From positions 25,932,347 to 25,996,346 of the forward strand of contig OX344753.2 in NCBI GenBank assembly GCA_947034885.2: DNA of 64,000 nt, written 5' to 3'. This stretch comes from Thuidium tamariscinum. Lineage: Eukaryota; Streptophyta; Bryopsida; Hypnales; Thuidiaceae. Under the pieces are notes generated by a model that saw only the letters and a program-made list of their open reading frames with translations, was not told where the DNA came from and ran no database searches. A program made the position numbers and the translations under genes. Each line of letters opens with the position of its first letter. The first letter of the stretch is position 1. This document shows, piece by piece, positions 1 through 11,590 of the stretch.

Positions 1-148
1 TAATTCTACACCCATTCCATAAGTTCAACACCATCTTGAATTCTAATGGAGTCTATAGTAGTGCAATGAGTCAATTGTTGAGGTTGTTTTATTCCCCCTT
101 TTTTATCCCTCGAAAAAATGTAAGACCTTTCTCTTTACAATACATGAT

Positions 149-262
149 ATAATTTGCAAATTATGAGTTCATATTTGCAATCAAAGGACCTGAATTACCT
201 ATAAAAGTTGTTAACATTAGAATTAACACGGCACAAAATAGGAAGTCCTTTTTTTTTACTTT
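149..262. repeat. Dispersed repeat H, copy 1
   Basis: AATTTGCAAATTATGAGTTC, then GGCACAAAATAGGAAGTCC and a T-tract, match a second copy at 26551-26664 along their whole length with moderate divergence. The class is unknown. Confidence 0.65.
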
Positions 263-322
263 CACCCTTTGTTGGGCCTCTGCAATCAGCTCGTTGCACG
301 ACTTTAGACTTGACCTTGAATT

Positions 323-365
323 TTTATTTTTTTTTACACAAATGAAACGGAATTTCATTGCAAGG
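323..365 (-). mobile_element. 43-bp 5'-truncated retroposon tail with target duplication
   Basis: Only an A-tail (poly-T on this strand) and the 3'-terminal hairpin AATGAAACGGAATTTCATT (341-359) are present. The insert is flanked by the exact 12-base direct repeat TGACCTTGAATT at 311-322 and 366-377. This is the structure of a target-primed LINE or SINE insertion truncated almost to its tail. Confidence 0.8.
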
Positions 366-366
366 T

Positions 367-1802
367 GACCTTGAATTCTCGACCCATCCAAAGACCGGTA
401 AAAAACCGAATGGAAGGCTCTGTAAAATCACCGCTGATTAAGTTCAGTCAGTTGTCAGTAACTTACCGGTAGACACAAAAGCAGTGATTATTTTCAAGTA
501 AGTTAAATTTCCCAATGTCAGTCAATGGGGGATCTTTTTCATTTGCCCTTTTTTTCTTTTCCACGTATGAAAGCTTCTTGCATTAATGACGGTGCTCTTT
601 AAATGCCACAACACTATCATTAAAAGTAATCTGTTGAGTGAAGACCCTCCTAAGTTAGTTAATGAAGGCACTAGGAAGGAGACATTAATAACCAATATAA
701 CAATGATGGCAAGCAGGTGGAACACTTCAATTATGCTGATTGCTGAATCAGTCTTCCGGGAGTAAGTTATTAATGAGAGTTAGTCTTTGACCTTCATGAG
801 AATTAAATTCACAATTTTTTTTTCGTGGAATTCCACTTTTTGAAAAGAATGGAATGGAATTTCATTGCAAGGGAAAAAAACAACTTGAACTCCTACCTTA
901 GATTCCTAACATAGTTTATTTTATTTTATTTTATTTTTTGAATAAATAGGGAAATCCATTGCATTAAAAAGTAACACTTCACAAAAGCCAAATCACAAGG
1001 TTGGACGAAGGAAAAGATGCCACATAACATGGTTTATCAATGAAGCAAGAGTACCTTTCGCAATCCTGAAAAAGGGCCCCCTACTATGAAGAGAATGATC
1101 TTATTTCAAAAGCCAATGAGTAGCTCATTCTTGGCCCCAAAGTGCCGATGATATTTGGCATCAGTTTAATAGCATCTAGTTACACCCTTTATTTGCCTAC
1201 AAGGATGGTGACTCCATTTTTTGGATCAATGAGGGCCCTCCTTTATCTATAGTAGCAATGTACATTAGACAATAATTGCCTCCGTTTAGAGAAAATTGAG
1301 GGCCCTCTTTTGTGTGGCTGTACTCAATTGTTCATTCTTCTTTTTGATCTTATTTCACTATGATTGTTTTCTGATGAGCCTCTAGGCTTAGCTACTTGTA
1401 TTTGGTTTCTATTAATACAATGTTTTGCCATTTGTTTTTTTTAAATGGTGTTATAGATGGCTCCTCAATCAATCCCAATTCTTGATTTAATCAACAAATC
1501 CCTCCCTAGAACCTAATAAAGCATAATACCTTCTCAACATAGATGGAGTACATTGCCTAGTTATCTAATGTTATATTGTTGCAATATTACTTATTAGCGT
1601 TATCCTAGTTATATCTAGATTAGATTTATAAAAAATAAGTATCCAAAATTTGAGAGTCTTTTGAATTCCATTTTTTTTGTACTAGTGTTTTTTAATATAA
1701 AAAGGGAATATTTTGAAATATTGGTATTCCTAAATTAACTGTTTTGTCCCAATTTTGTTATTTTATATCCAAAATATTTGATAGAACCTCTAGTAGAGAG
1801 TA
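367..1802. other. AT-rich intergenic DNA
   Basis: No gene is seen. A decayed retroposon tail (GGAATGGAATTTCATTGCAAGG) is at about 849-872. Nothing else is recognisable. Confidence 0.6.
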
Positions 1803-1804
1803 TA

Positions 1805-2023
1805 AGGTAGGAGGTCTATAAACCAACCATCTAAGGGTTGAAAATGAATTTTGGAGAGGTAAAACATCTTGAAGTATTTTTCAGTAAATTTTCCTTGAAA
1901 GACAAGTGGAATAGTCATCTAATCTAAACTGTTTCATATTCTTTCGAGCTTTGTGGAATTAGTTACAAATTTTTGAAGTTGAAAAAAAGTGGTCATTTGT
2001 GGTCACCAAAAGCAACTACCTCC
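1805..2023. mobile_element. Element D5, short 219-bp form
   Basis: AGGTAGGAGGTCTATAAACC and ACTACCTCC with TA on each side (1803-1804, 2024-2025). The interior matches the right half of D2 and D4 in reverse orientation. Confidence 0.6.
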
Positions 2024-2769
2024 TAAAATGTGCAGATTTGATAAATTGAAGAAAGAAAAATATACCTCCAAGGAAGAGTTTGAGCCCCTCTGTTAACATT
2101 TGACCTCATCAACCACCTAACAAGAAAAGAACTCTCAATTTAGAGGCCAATCTGAATGCATTGTGGGGAGTCACTATCGCTTCCAACTTGTCAACTTGTT
2201 CCAACAACCTTGCTTCTTCCACATCACCCAACAACAACTAGGATCAATCTACATTTAAGAATTTTTTAACCCTTGAAGGACGTATCAGTGGCCACGAAAA
2301 CCATGCATTTTGATACCGTGTGACATTACCTATTTTGAAAAAGCCAAATATATGTATTGGAAGTCAAAGTACTGTAGAAAATCTTCCCTTTCCACCCCAA
2401 TACCGAGGATGAAAAGTTGCATTTTTGTTCTGGAAGGAAAGATTCTTTGTCATTCAACGGATGCCAAACGTCCGTGGCGTTGTTCAAGGGTTAAGTTATT
2501 GCATTAGAATTTCAGGTTGTGCAATCTTTTCGTGGAACCCCGGTTAACCTCTAAAGGATTGAGGCATATTTGGGGCACAAATCATGAAAAAATACCACTT
2601 TTCAAGGTAGTGAGAAAAAAAATGATTTTTTTTTTCTGCTTAATTCAAATGTGGAAGAATTTTCATTTTTTTTGGTAGTCTTGGCGGGGCCTTGACCAGA
2701 GTAGTGACATGCCCAATTCTCCATACCAGGGCGATTCTACCGTGTCTGCTGGTGGAGATGCTCTAGTTT

Positions 2770-3870
2770 CTGAACGCCGCAACCCACTCCCTCGAAGGCA
2801 GGTTCTTCACTTCTTCTTGTTGCAGCGGCACTCAGCCGGCCGTCAGCCTTCTACAGCAGCCTGCAGCCCAGTTGGTCAAGCCCACCATTGCCGAAAATGG
2901 CAAATCCCCGGTGGGAGCGCGTGACAGGAAATGGCCGATCATGGTGCGACGAGCACTTGGACACATGATCGAGGGATGCGAGGGTTAAACAAATGCTAAG
3001 TTACTTAGCTTCGTCTCCCATGCCCACTGGTGCAAGACCTAGAAACTGAACGGTTGTGCTTCAAGCAAGCTACCTTAAACTGGCCAACAACTTCGGCCAA
3101 TTTTAAAAAGAATAAACGGAGAGTTGGCCACAAACATTTCCCCAAATACATAAACTTCGCCAAATCTTGAATGCGGGTTCCTAATTTTAGACAGGGCGGA
3201 GGATGAGTGTATGCTAAGTTAGTGATGCTAACTGAAGTTGTATGAACAAGATATGGATTTCTTCCACGTTCCGGGAAATTCCAGAGTATGAAAAACACGC
3301 AAAAGAATCACTACCACTGCTTTGAAGCTAGCTCCACGTACAAGACTCGTAGCCAGGCCGATGTAGATTTGGCTCCCACTGTGAGTAGGAGTAGGTCTCC
3401 AACTTGGAGGTCATCGATTGATTCTCCACAACTGAACTTAGCGGCCCTTGCCCAAGTTAATCCTGCAATCTCCCAAAGCAGGCGGAAATTAGGGTCCGTC
3501 CGACTGAACACCAAGCCAGCTACACTAGTTAATTCAGTTGAGCGTGACTGAAGCTGGCCTGGCTAGCTAGATCTCGATCTCCTCACTCCTCCCGTGCAAT
3601 GGCTGAACTGAATTCCGATCGAGGGAGCCTCGATCTGGGCCCTTGCATCCCTCGATCATGCCTCCCAAGTGCTCGGGGCTCCGATCCGCCACTCCCACCA
3701 TGATCGGCCATTTCCTGTCACGCTCTCCCACCGGGGATTTGCCATTTTCGGCAATGGTGGGCTTGACCAACGGAACTGCAGACTGCTGCTGGCAGACGAC
3801 GGAGGGCTGAGTGCCGCACCAACAGGAGAACGGAACCTGGCTGCCTCAATTCAGTGGCGGTGGCTGCTTG
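2770..3870. mobile_element. Foldback-type element with about 220-bp inverted arms
   Basis: The arms at about 2770-2985 and 3645-3870 are inverted copies. Shared blocks include TTGGTCAAGCCCACCATTGC, AAAATGGCAAATCCCCGGTG, GTGACAGGAAATGGCCGATC and CATGATCGAGGGATGC. The arms are GC-rich against AT-rich flanks, and a spacer of about 660 bases separates them. The spacer has no gene I recognise; small frames there overlap on both strands. Exact ends and target duplication were not found. Confidence 0.7.
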
Positions 3871-4282
3871 ATTCCGAAATTTAATTGATGCGGTATCAAG
3901 GGAATCTGCTCTGCTCTACTGTAGGTTTTCAAGGGAGGAGACCTGGATGGAAGTAAATTAAGCCAAGCATCTACAGTGTGGATACTGGTATCAATCCGCA
4001 AGCTGTGAAAGCGGAGCATCGATGAATATCCACAAGCTCAGCTACTGGGCATTTCAGTTGCTTCTCTGAACGTGCACCGATGTGCTCAACTTGTACAAAA
4101 CAAAATGGGCAAGGAAGCAAATAGTTAGTGTGGAATAGGGGTAGTCACACCTCCGCAGAGAAGCAAATTTTCTTGAAGAATGAGAAGTTGGTGAGAGAAA
4201 TGAGGAGTGAATGGAGAGGCATTGTGCATGGAGGAGGTGTGACACCCCTTTCTGGCTCCTCCAACATGGAGAATCAAAACTG

Positions 4283-4729
4283 AAAAATGAATTTACTTGT
4301 CAAGCTCTATGTTGGTAAGTTTGTGAGCAACAATGAAGATGAAATCGGCAGAGGGTGACAAGAATGCCATGTAGGGGTGAAATGTAGGAGTGGAAGATGA
4401 AACTTTCTTCGATAAATCCACTAGAAGACCCGTTTCTTCACTTGCGGAGGAGAAGAAATGGCACTCCAAATTCTCCAATAATTTCAGCTCCACATTCCGC
4501 GTTCCATTCACAAAAATGAATTTACTTGTCAAGCTCTATGTTGGTACGTTTGTGAGCAACAATGAAGATGAAATCGGCGGAGGGTGACAAGAATGCAATG
4601 GAGGGGTGAAATGTAGGAGTGGAAGATGAAACTTTCTTCGATAAATCCACTAGAAGACCCGTTTCTTCACTTGTGGAGGAGAAGAAATGGCACTCCAAAT
4701 TCTCCAATAATTTCAGCTCCACATTCCAC
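4283..4729. repeat. Tandem duplication of a 229-bp unit
   Basis: Unit 1 (4283-4511) and unit 2 (4512-4729) differ at only a few bases. Each starts AAAAATGAATTTACTTGTC and ends in CTCCACATTCC. Both units keep the same minus-strand frame of about 70 codons (VELKLLENLECHFFSS, then ...NIELDK), and the adjacent minus-strand frame at 4713-4997 is another open stretch of 94 codons. I recognise no family. It may be a duplicated exon of a decayed gene, or chance. Confidence 0.85.
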
Positions 4730-6567
4730 AAGCATATGCCATGTGGACATTCTCAAGGAATGTCAAAGGCTTTAGAGGTGTTCTGATGACCTCCAATAGA
4801 ACAATGTTGACGCAAGTGGAAGCACTAATTGCATGATTTTTATCCAAATATTCTACGATGCCCATGACTATCTTGAAGAACAATGAAGTGTGAGAGATGA
4901 GACTGCAAAGGTAGGTTGTTGATACCAAGAATTTTAGGTCATGACTCATCTCCACAAGATTATATAAAGAATATCCATGAATTTTTTGAAGTTTCAATTC
5001 TAGAGGTATGTCATGTTTCCAAGCCCAATACTACAATATATTCATTATCAAAGCAACACTTAAATCTCTATTTCTATTTCTTCTTTAACCCATAAACAAC
5101 AAGTTGGTGACAATAGAAATCATCAATTATGATACCATTGGAATCATTGATATAAGAAAATACAAAAGCATGCATTGGAAGTCAAACTACTGGAGAGGAT
5201 CTTCCCTTTCCACCCCTAATTTTAAAGATGAATAGGGTTGTTGCAAGACAATCATATCCTTTTTTGTGTCTCCTAGGCCTTGCATATGTCATTTTTGCTC
5301 ATAACTGTTGCATAGTATATCCATTTTCTATGAAATTTGAAATCAAAGTATATGTAGTAGTTGTAGACATTGAAAAAAATTGATTTTAAAAATCGATTTA
5401 CTATTTGTAAAAAAATTCCAATTGGATGTCTACCTTGGCCGGAACCTTGGCCATTTTGAAGATTTTTAGTATTATTTTCAATTTAAAAAAATGTGAATTT
5501 GAATTTAAAAATTGAAATACAAAGACTTTTAGTACAATTACACAAGCTTATGAAGAGATTTTTAAAAATAATAAAGTATCTATCTTCCACATGTATTCAA
5601 AGTGCACTACCTTTGTGCACTTGCAAAGAATACAATTTTTTTCTTGAAGATGCAAATGGGCAATTAGAAACATCTTTATAATGGGAGAGAAAAAATTATC
5701 GGTTTATTTTCTTGAATTTTTAAACTTTTTTCTAAAAATCATATTCCAAGGTGTCTATTTTCTTGGATTTTTCAGCACTCTTTGAGTGAGCATAACTTTC
5801 AAAGATTTTTTTCTAAGTCAAAATTTTCACTCATGTACTATTTAGAGTGCTTTACATATTATCCATTATTTTAATTCATTTTTTTAAATTCCAAAAGTCA
5901 TGATACTATAGTATTTGTGCCATTTTGAGACAAAACCATTAAGTGTTTATTGCAACAATCCAATGGTTGCATTTTTGTCCTTGACAAGAAGATGTGCTCT
6001 CATTCATCCATTAGAAGATGGCTTGGGTATCATTTATGGTTTAACCTATAAAAAACTATATTCCTTTGGGGGACAAAATGGATTTTGGGCAAGTTTCTAT
6101 GACCTCAATTTTTGGTAAAACTTTTTGAAACTTTCTCATAAGATAGAAAAATTGATTAGCTTTGTAGAAATATAATTTGTATTTGCATCTTCTTGAAAAT
6201 ATAACTTTGATTGTTCATATCTTTCAATTAATATATACAGTCAAACTTCATTAAATTTTTACCACGTCATGTTGAATAAGTTAAGTACAAGATCCTACAT
6301 TTAGATTCTAAAATATGTTTTGTTTTGTTTTCCATGGATGAATGCAACAAAAATGGCATTTGAATGGTTTTGATATTAAAAAATGGCCTAGGTCCTTTAG
6401 GAATTAACAAATCCAAATTTTGTATCCTTCAATTAATTTATTCAAGTAAATCATTCTGAAATACTAGAGTGATTTAAATCCTTTTCAATTGCAAGTTCAA
6501 TGTACCTAATCTTCAATTCAAGAAGTAGCTTTTGTAGTCCTTTGAAAAGGTGAAGTCTTTGAACATT
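4730..6567. other. AT-rich intergenic DNA with a partial T copy
   Basis: The minus-strand open stretch at 4713-4997 is noted under the tandem duplication. From about 5700 the text is T-family interior (TTAAGTACAAGATCCTACAT at 6281), ending at 6403 before TTAA. Confidence 0.5.
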
Positions 6568-6571
6568 TTAA

Positions 6572-7525
6572 CCCCTAAAGGACCAAGCCCTGTTTTCTGC
6601 CCAAAAATACTAAAAACTACCAATTCTATAGCAAAGAGTAAGAAAAAAATTAATTCATTTTTTTCCACATCTAACCATAGGATCTCATACCTCACTAGTC
6701 TAAGATAGAGTGAAAAAAAATTCAGAATTTTTGACCACACAAATTGCAAGATACTTGCATTTAAAGTGGGAAAAACAAGTTTTTCAGTACATTACGAGAT
6801 TGGATTTTTTGACTTTGAACAGTTTTAACTTAAAAAAATTTCACTAAAGAGTTTTGAGCTTTAATTATTTCTAGTGAAAAATTGAATTGAGGATCTAGGG
6901 AAAAAAAAGAAATTCAAAAAAACTTAATTTTCATTCTTAAAAAAATTGTTAAGTAGAAGTAGGTACAAGATAGAAGGAAAATCTAAAATATTAATATCTT
7001 TTAGATGGAATTAAAATGCACTAATCCTAATGGTGAGATTGTTCTAGCAAGTAAACTAAACCATGAAAAAAAAATTGCAAAAATTGCAAAAATTGCATCC
7101 AGAAATGAATCCTACAAGTTATTTTTTTCAAGAAAATGCTCTAATTGCCCGAAAAACAAGAATGTCCATAACTTTTTCATAACAAATCCAAATAAAATGA
7201 ATCAAAGCTTCCTAGAAAGACAAAAATATAATCTATAAGAAAAAAAATTCAAAAAAAGATAAGAGGCATTTCACACTACAGCCGTCCAAGTCAAGAGGCC
7301 ATGGTTTTCTCAAATTTGATTGGTGGAAATCATGGTTTCTAAAATCTGATTGGTGGAATCAACGGCCTCTCAACTTGGATGGCAATAGTGTGAAACAACC
7401 CTAAGAATGATTAGAATTGATTCTAATGGGATTTCATGCAAACATTCCCAATCAAAAAAGTCAATAGAGCCTTCTCAACTTCTCAAAAAATCTAGAGTGG
7501 GTTCCTTGTCATTTGGGAATTACCA
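6572..7525. mobile_element. TTAA-flanked element T carrying element Q copy 1
   Basis: TTAA at 6568-6571 and CCCCTAAAGGACCAAGCCC form the left end. The right end is decayed, around CATTTGGGAATTACC at about 7510-7525. The interior matches 54295-55465 (for example TGCTCTAATTGCCCGAAAAA at 7138-7157). Element Q (7263-7401) is inserted into it. Just upstream, an isolated right end (GTCCTTTAGGAA then TTAA) closes at 6407 and marks another partial copy occupying roughly 5700-6403. Confidence 0.65.
7263..7401. mobile_element. 139-bp Harbinger-type miniature element Q, copy 1
   Basis: It is flanked by TAA at 7260-7262 and 7402-7404. The ends are inverted (GAGGCATTTCACACTA and TAGTGTGAAACAACCC), and the body is a near-palindrome around GGCCATGGTTTTCTCAAAT and ACGGCCTCTCAACTTGGA. 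TAA/TTA duplications are typical of PIF/Harbinger. It sits inside a TTAA-family copy. Confidence 0.88.
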
Positions 7526-9043
7526 TTATTACTTTGAAGAATAAATTGTATAATTTTATTACATGGGACTATTTGTTTTCTATCTATGTAAAAAAAATCT
7601 CTTTAATTTCTTGAAAATTGTCACTACTATTATTTTTAGAATAAACTTGAAAATAATTTAGTAATTAAAACAAAAACAATTAAACTACATTAGCTTGAGG
7701 TCACCTTCAACAAATGAATAAATAATTTTTTTGAGGTCAAGTGGTTTTGGAAACAATAGTTTGAAAATCATACATAAAAAGAAGTCAAAATGTTAGATAG
7801 GATACATATAGAGCTTGATCCTAGAACATATCTACTAATTAGCATTAAATCCAAAACTTTTTAGAATACTATGCAACTTTTTTGAACAATTTTTGAAAGT
7901 TAAAAATATATATTTAATATTTTGCAAATAACATGGTAAGAAAAAGGAACTTCTTCAACAAATCCTTTGAATTTTTCAAAATTATTAGGCAAAAATATGC
8001 CAAAGTTGCCTTCAAGCTACAATATATTAAACTTCTTCAAAAGACACAAGTTGCAATGAGAGATAGTTGAAAACTTTTCAAGTCTTTAATTAAATTTTTT
8101 AATTCAAAACATAAATAGCAATGACTTCTAACCTATCAAGGACTAGACTTTCAAGTTTTCAACAATAGATGCATGCAAACACATCCCAAGTACAAAAAAT
8201 TGTTATTTTTCATTGATTTCATTATTTTGTAGATTCTTATATTAGTTCTCTAACATTTCAACAATATGGCTTTAAAGACCTTGTTTTTAAGAGTATTCTA
8301 TAACTCAAAGAGTACTTATATATTTCACCTAAAAAAAACACTTTCTACTCTTAAAATGATCCTTTAAAAATTAAATATTATAAAATGTAAAAATTACAAA
8401 TATTCAATTAAATTTTTTAACATTTTTGCCTTAAATTATTTGATTAAAAAAAATTCTAATGTGAAAAGAAGACACTTACCAACCCACTAAACAAAGGCAA
8501 TGCTTCTACTAGTCATTAATTCTAAAAAAAGGCAATGGAGCTTCAAATTAGCAATTCTAGTTGCAACTTGCATAGTTATATTCCACCTTGCTACCAATCC
8601 TAATCACTAGCTCAGGTTTAAAGCAATATAGATAAAAAAGTTCCATCATTTTTTCCTTATTGTTAACACCTAGATATTTGTTTGACTTCTAAAAGAAGTT
8701 TGTCAAATGTCACTATAATGTAATGTTATCAAGCAAGCTACTTCAAACCCTCCTCTTTGATACCATCATTGGTCCTTGTTATCTCTCCCTCAAACCCCCA
8801 AAATGAATTTAGTCACAAATAAGATACTCCATTCCAAGTCAAATGGTAGCAAGTCCATTGTAGGCAAAATTATAGAAGTGGTGGTGCATATTCAAGTTTT
8901 TAAATATACACCACTTATATAATTTTTTCCCTAAATGGGCTTGTCCTATTTGGCATGGAATGTATTAGTTCACCTAAATAAGCAAAGAATCAATTGTTGT
9001 TTGGAAAGTTGCAGCATTGTTGTTAATGATATACTTCAAAGTA

Positions 9044-9237
9044 GGAAGGGTCCATAAATCACTCATCTAAAAGCTAAAATTGAATTTTGGGGAGGTGAAA
9101 CTTCTTGAAATATTTTTCTATAAACAAAAGGAATTGACATCTAACCTAAATCCTTTCATATTTTTTGGAGCTTTGTAGAATCATTAATGAAATTTGAAAT
9201 TGAAATGGCATAGGGCTCAAAAATTGCCCACCTCCCA
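9044..9237. mobile_element. Element D6, short decayed form
   Basis: GGAAGGGTCCATAAATCACT at the left and TGCCCACCTCCC at the right, with TA at 9042-9043. The interior (GAATTTTGGGGAGGTGAAAC) is collinear with D5. Confidence 0.5.
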
Positions 9238-9404
9238 AAATGTACATTGTCTACACATTGTAGAAGGTTGTAAAAAAGAAACGTGTACAAACATTTGAAG
9301 AAGTGGACAATTTTAGAACCTAAATGCTATCAAAACTTCCTACTTTAATCCTTAATAAACGTTGAAGACCTACATTTTCTCTTGAATGACTTCATTAATT
9401 CATT

Positions 9405-9560
9405 CACTACAAGAGAATGGGGTCTTTTAAGTAGTGTCCTAGACATCATGTCTTTTTAAGTAATGTCTTTTAAATTTTTACTTAAAAGACGCATTAAAAG
9501 ACATTACTTAAAAGACATGATGTCTAGGACACTACTTTAAAAACCCCATTCTCTTGTAGT
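9405..9560. mobile_element. 156-bp palindromic CACTA-type miniature element
   Basis: The ends are CACTACAAGAGAATGGGG and CCCCATTCTCTTGTAGTG, with ATT duplicated at 9402-9404 and 9561-9563. CACTACAAG termini plus a 3-base duplication are the CACTA (EnSpm/CMC) signature. The whole element is nearly one perfect hairpin, with blocks such as GTGTCCTAGACATCATGTCT mirrored in the other half. Confidence 0.9.
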
Positions 9561-10492
9561 GATTGCAAAAACAAAGAATGCACCTAATGGTCAAATGATC
9601 AAAGCATTTTGGTGATTGCCTTAGTCACTTAGGGCCACATCCTTCAAGGCTCAATACTTTTTTAATGAGAATATTTTGCAATTCTGAAGTAGACAAACCC
9701 ATTTCTATTCACTAGCTAAATAATCTTGTTATCCTCCTTCTAGCTTTAATTTCATTCAAAAAATTATCTAAATTTGTTTATTTTTTGATAAAATCACCAC
9801 ATCAATGCCATTGAGGGATAATTTGTCAATATTTTAATGGTGAACACTCAAGTACCGTTTGATACATGGGAGAATAGTTATGGGTTGTTTATAAGATGTT
9901 CATGATCCCACCCTCTAATTGATTTTGTAATTTCATGACAAACCACTTCAAAAATTCACAAAAATTACAATTCCACTTGGGCCTCATATGTGAAACAATT
10001 GTGCACCACTCCACAATATGTGCCCTTCTTGGAATAGGCCCCAAGATATTCATAGTGCTAGTGTACATGCTAATAGGCTTCTCTACCTTGATTCCCTTCA
10101 ATCCAGCGTAGCAGTGTTGGTGCTGACCGGTTCAGCCGGTTGCATGTGAAGAATTGAGGGGGCGCTGTAAGGGCCCGGTATCTAAGGAGGAGATTGGGTT
10201 TCAGCACCTTTAATTAGGTGAATTTGGGGTCTGCAATTAATGAGCCCTCTACTTGGGTGAGTTGGGTCCACGGCTCGCCCCTATTTCCCAGGGGGAGAAT
10301 CTGTCGGGACCACCTGGGCCCGGTCGTTATGTAAGTTAATCCGGTAGTAATGACAAAACGGCCCCTCCACATGTAGCCCATTTAGCATTTGGCGCTAACT
10401 AATTTGGAGGGAGTTTTTTTTTTGGGGGGGGGGAGGGCATAAAGGAATGGTCCTCAACTCCTCATGTTTGGGAAAAGGAAAGGACAGTACTG

Positions 10493-10678
10493 TACAGTGG
10501 AAACACCCTAAACCGTCCAAATAAGGAACTCAGCATAGTTGGAGGCAGCGTTTTCTAAAACTGATATTTTTCTAGTATTAGCGAGTGAAAATCATGAATA
10601 TTAAAAAAAATTAAATTAAAAATTTCGGAATTAGTATGTAATTTCTATAAATTTCTAAAGTGTTGGCTCCCTAGACCA
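10493..10678 (-). repeat. Dispersed repeat C, copy 1
   Basis: In the minus orientation it reads GTCTAGGGAGCCAACACTTT through to GGTGTTTCCACTGTA, collinear with the copy at 14699-14879. Confidence 0.75.
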
Positions 10679-11074
10679 CTAGAACAGTCCTATAGATGTA
10701 CCTTTAACTGAACACCTACTGAAATCAACTGTCAGTGAATGAAAACTATACATGTGTCTTACAACTGCATTAGGAAATTAGAATTAAACATTTTTCGGAC
10801 GCTTTAATGAATGCTTATAGACAGATTTAGTGGTACTCTAGGGTCCAGGAATAGGTAGAGGGATGAAAATGGGTGTTTCTCCCTTAGTTCCCAAATCCCA
10901 ATTGCCCTTGCTATCCCCTCCCCTCCAAAAGTTAAATTTTATTAATACCTCAAATAAATGTAAAAAATATCAAAAAATCTATTATTATCTCACAATTATT
11001 TTTTCAATCCTTAGTAGAGTGTCATTTTGTGGGTCAAAGTTTCAAATGGATGTAAAAAACATTCTCACAATACA

Positions 11075-11590
11075 CATGTTGAGAGATTTCAAATACCTTT
11101 ATTTGGGTGAATCTTTTGAACTTGAAATTTGGCACACATATTATCAACATAGACATGATCTCATGACAAAAATGTCATGGTAAATGAACAATTTTTCAGC
11201 CCATGGGAGGTAAGTTGTCATAAGCCCGTTGTCAAAGTTAGCAATAATGAAACTATTTTTCACAACTATGCATGGTAGTAGATTGTAAATATCTTTTTTT
11301 CTGTGAATCTTTTGGTGTTGAAATTTGGTGCACACATTATCAACATAGAGATGATTTCATGACAAATTTCATAGTGACTTCTTTTTTTAACCTAGGTAAT
11401 ATTGTCAAAGTTGGCAACACTAACATTTTTCGCATGGCTACACGTGTTGGTAGATTTTGAACATCTTCTCTTGGTTGAATCTTTTAGCCTTGAAACTTAG
11501 AACACACGTTGTTAAGATATAGGTGATCTTGCTTCAAAAAAATTCAAGATAAAACAACACTTTTTCAGCCCTTGGGAGGGTCACAAAGCC
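11075..11590. repeat. Three diverged tandem units of about 175-190 bp
   Basis: Units begin near 11075, 11266 and 11440. Each contains GGTAGATTT-like text, then TGAATCTTTTG, TTGAAATTTGGCACACA and TATCAACATAGA. Divergence is high, so the array is old. Small frames in it repeat the same short peptides (SFELEIW, SFGVEIW) and are not considered genes. Confidence 0.7.

Larger units (their letters stand above)
7526..10492. other. AT-rich intergenic DNA
   Basis: Apart from D6 and the CACTA-type hairpin I see no gene. A short GC-richer patch at 10100-10480 (ACCGGTTCAGCCGGTT) has no coding signal and a G-run at 10422-10434. Confidence 0.5.
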
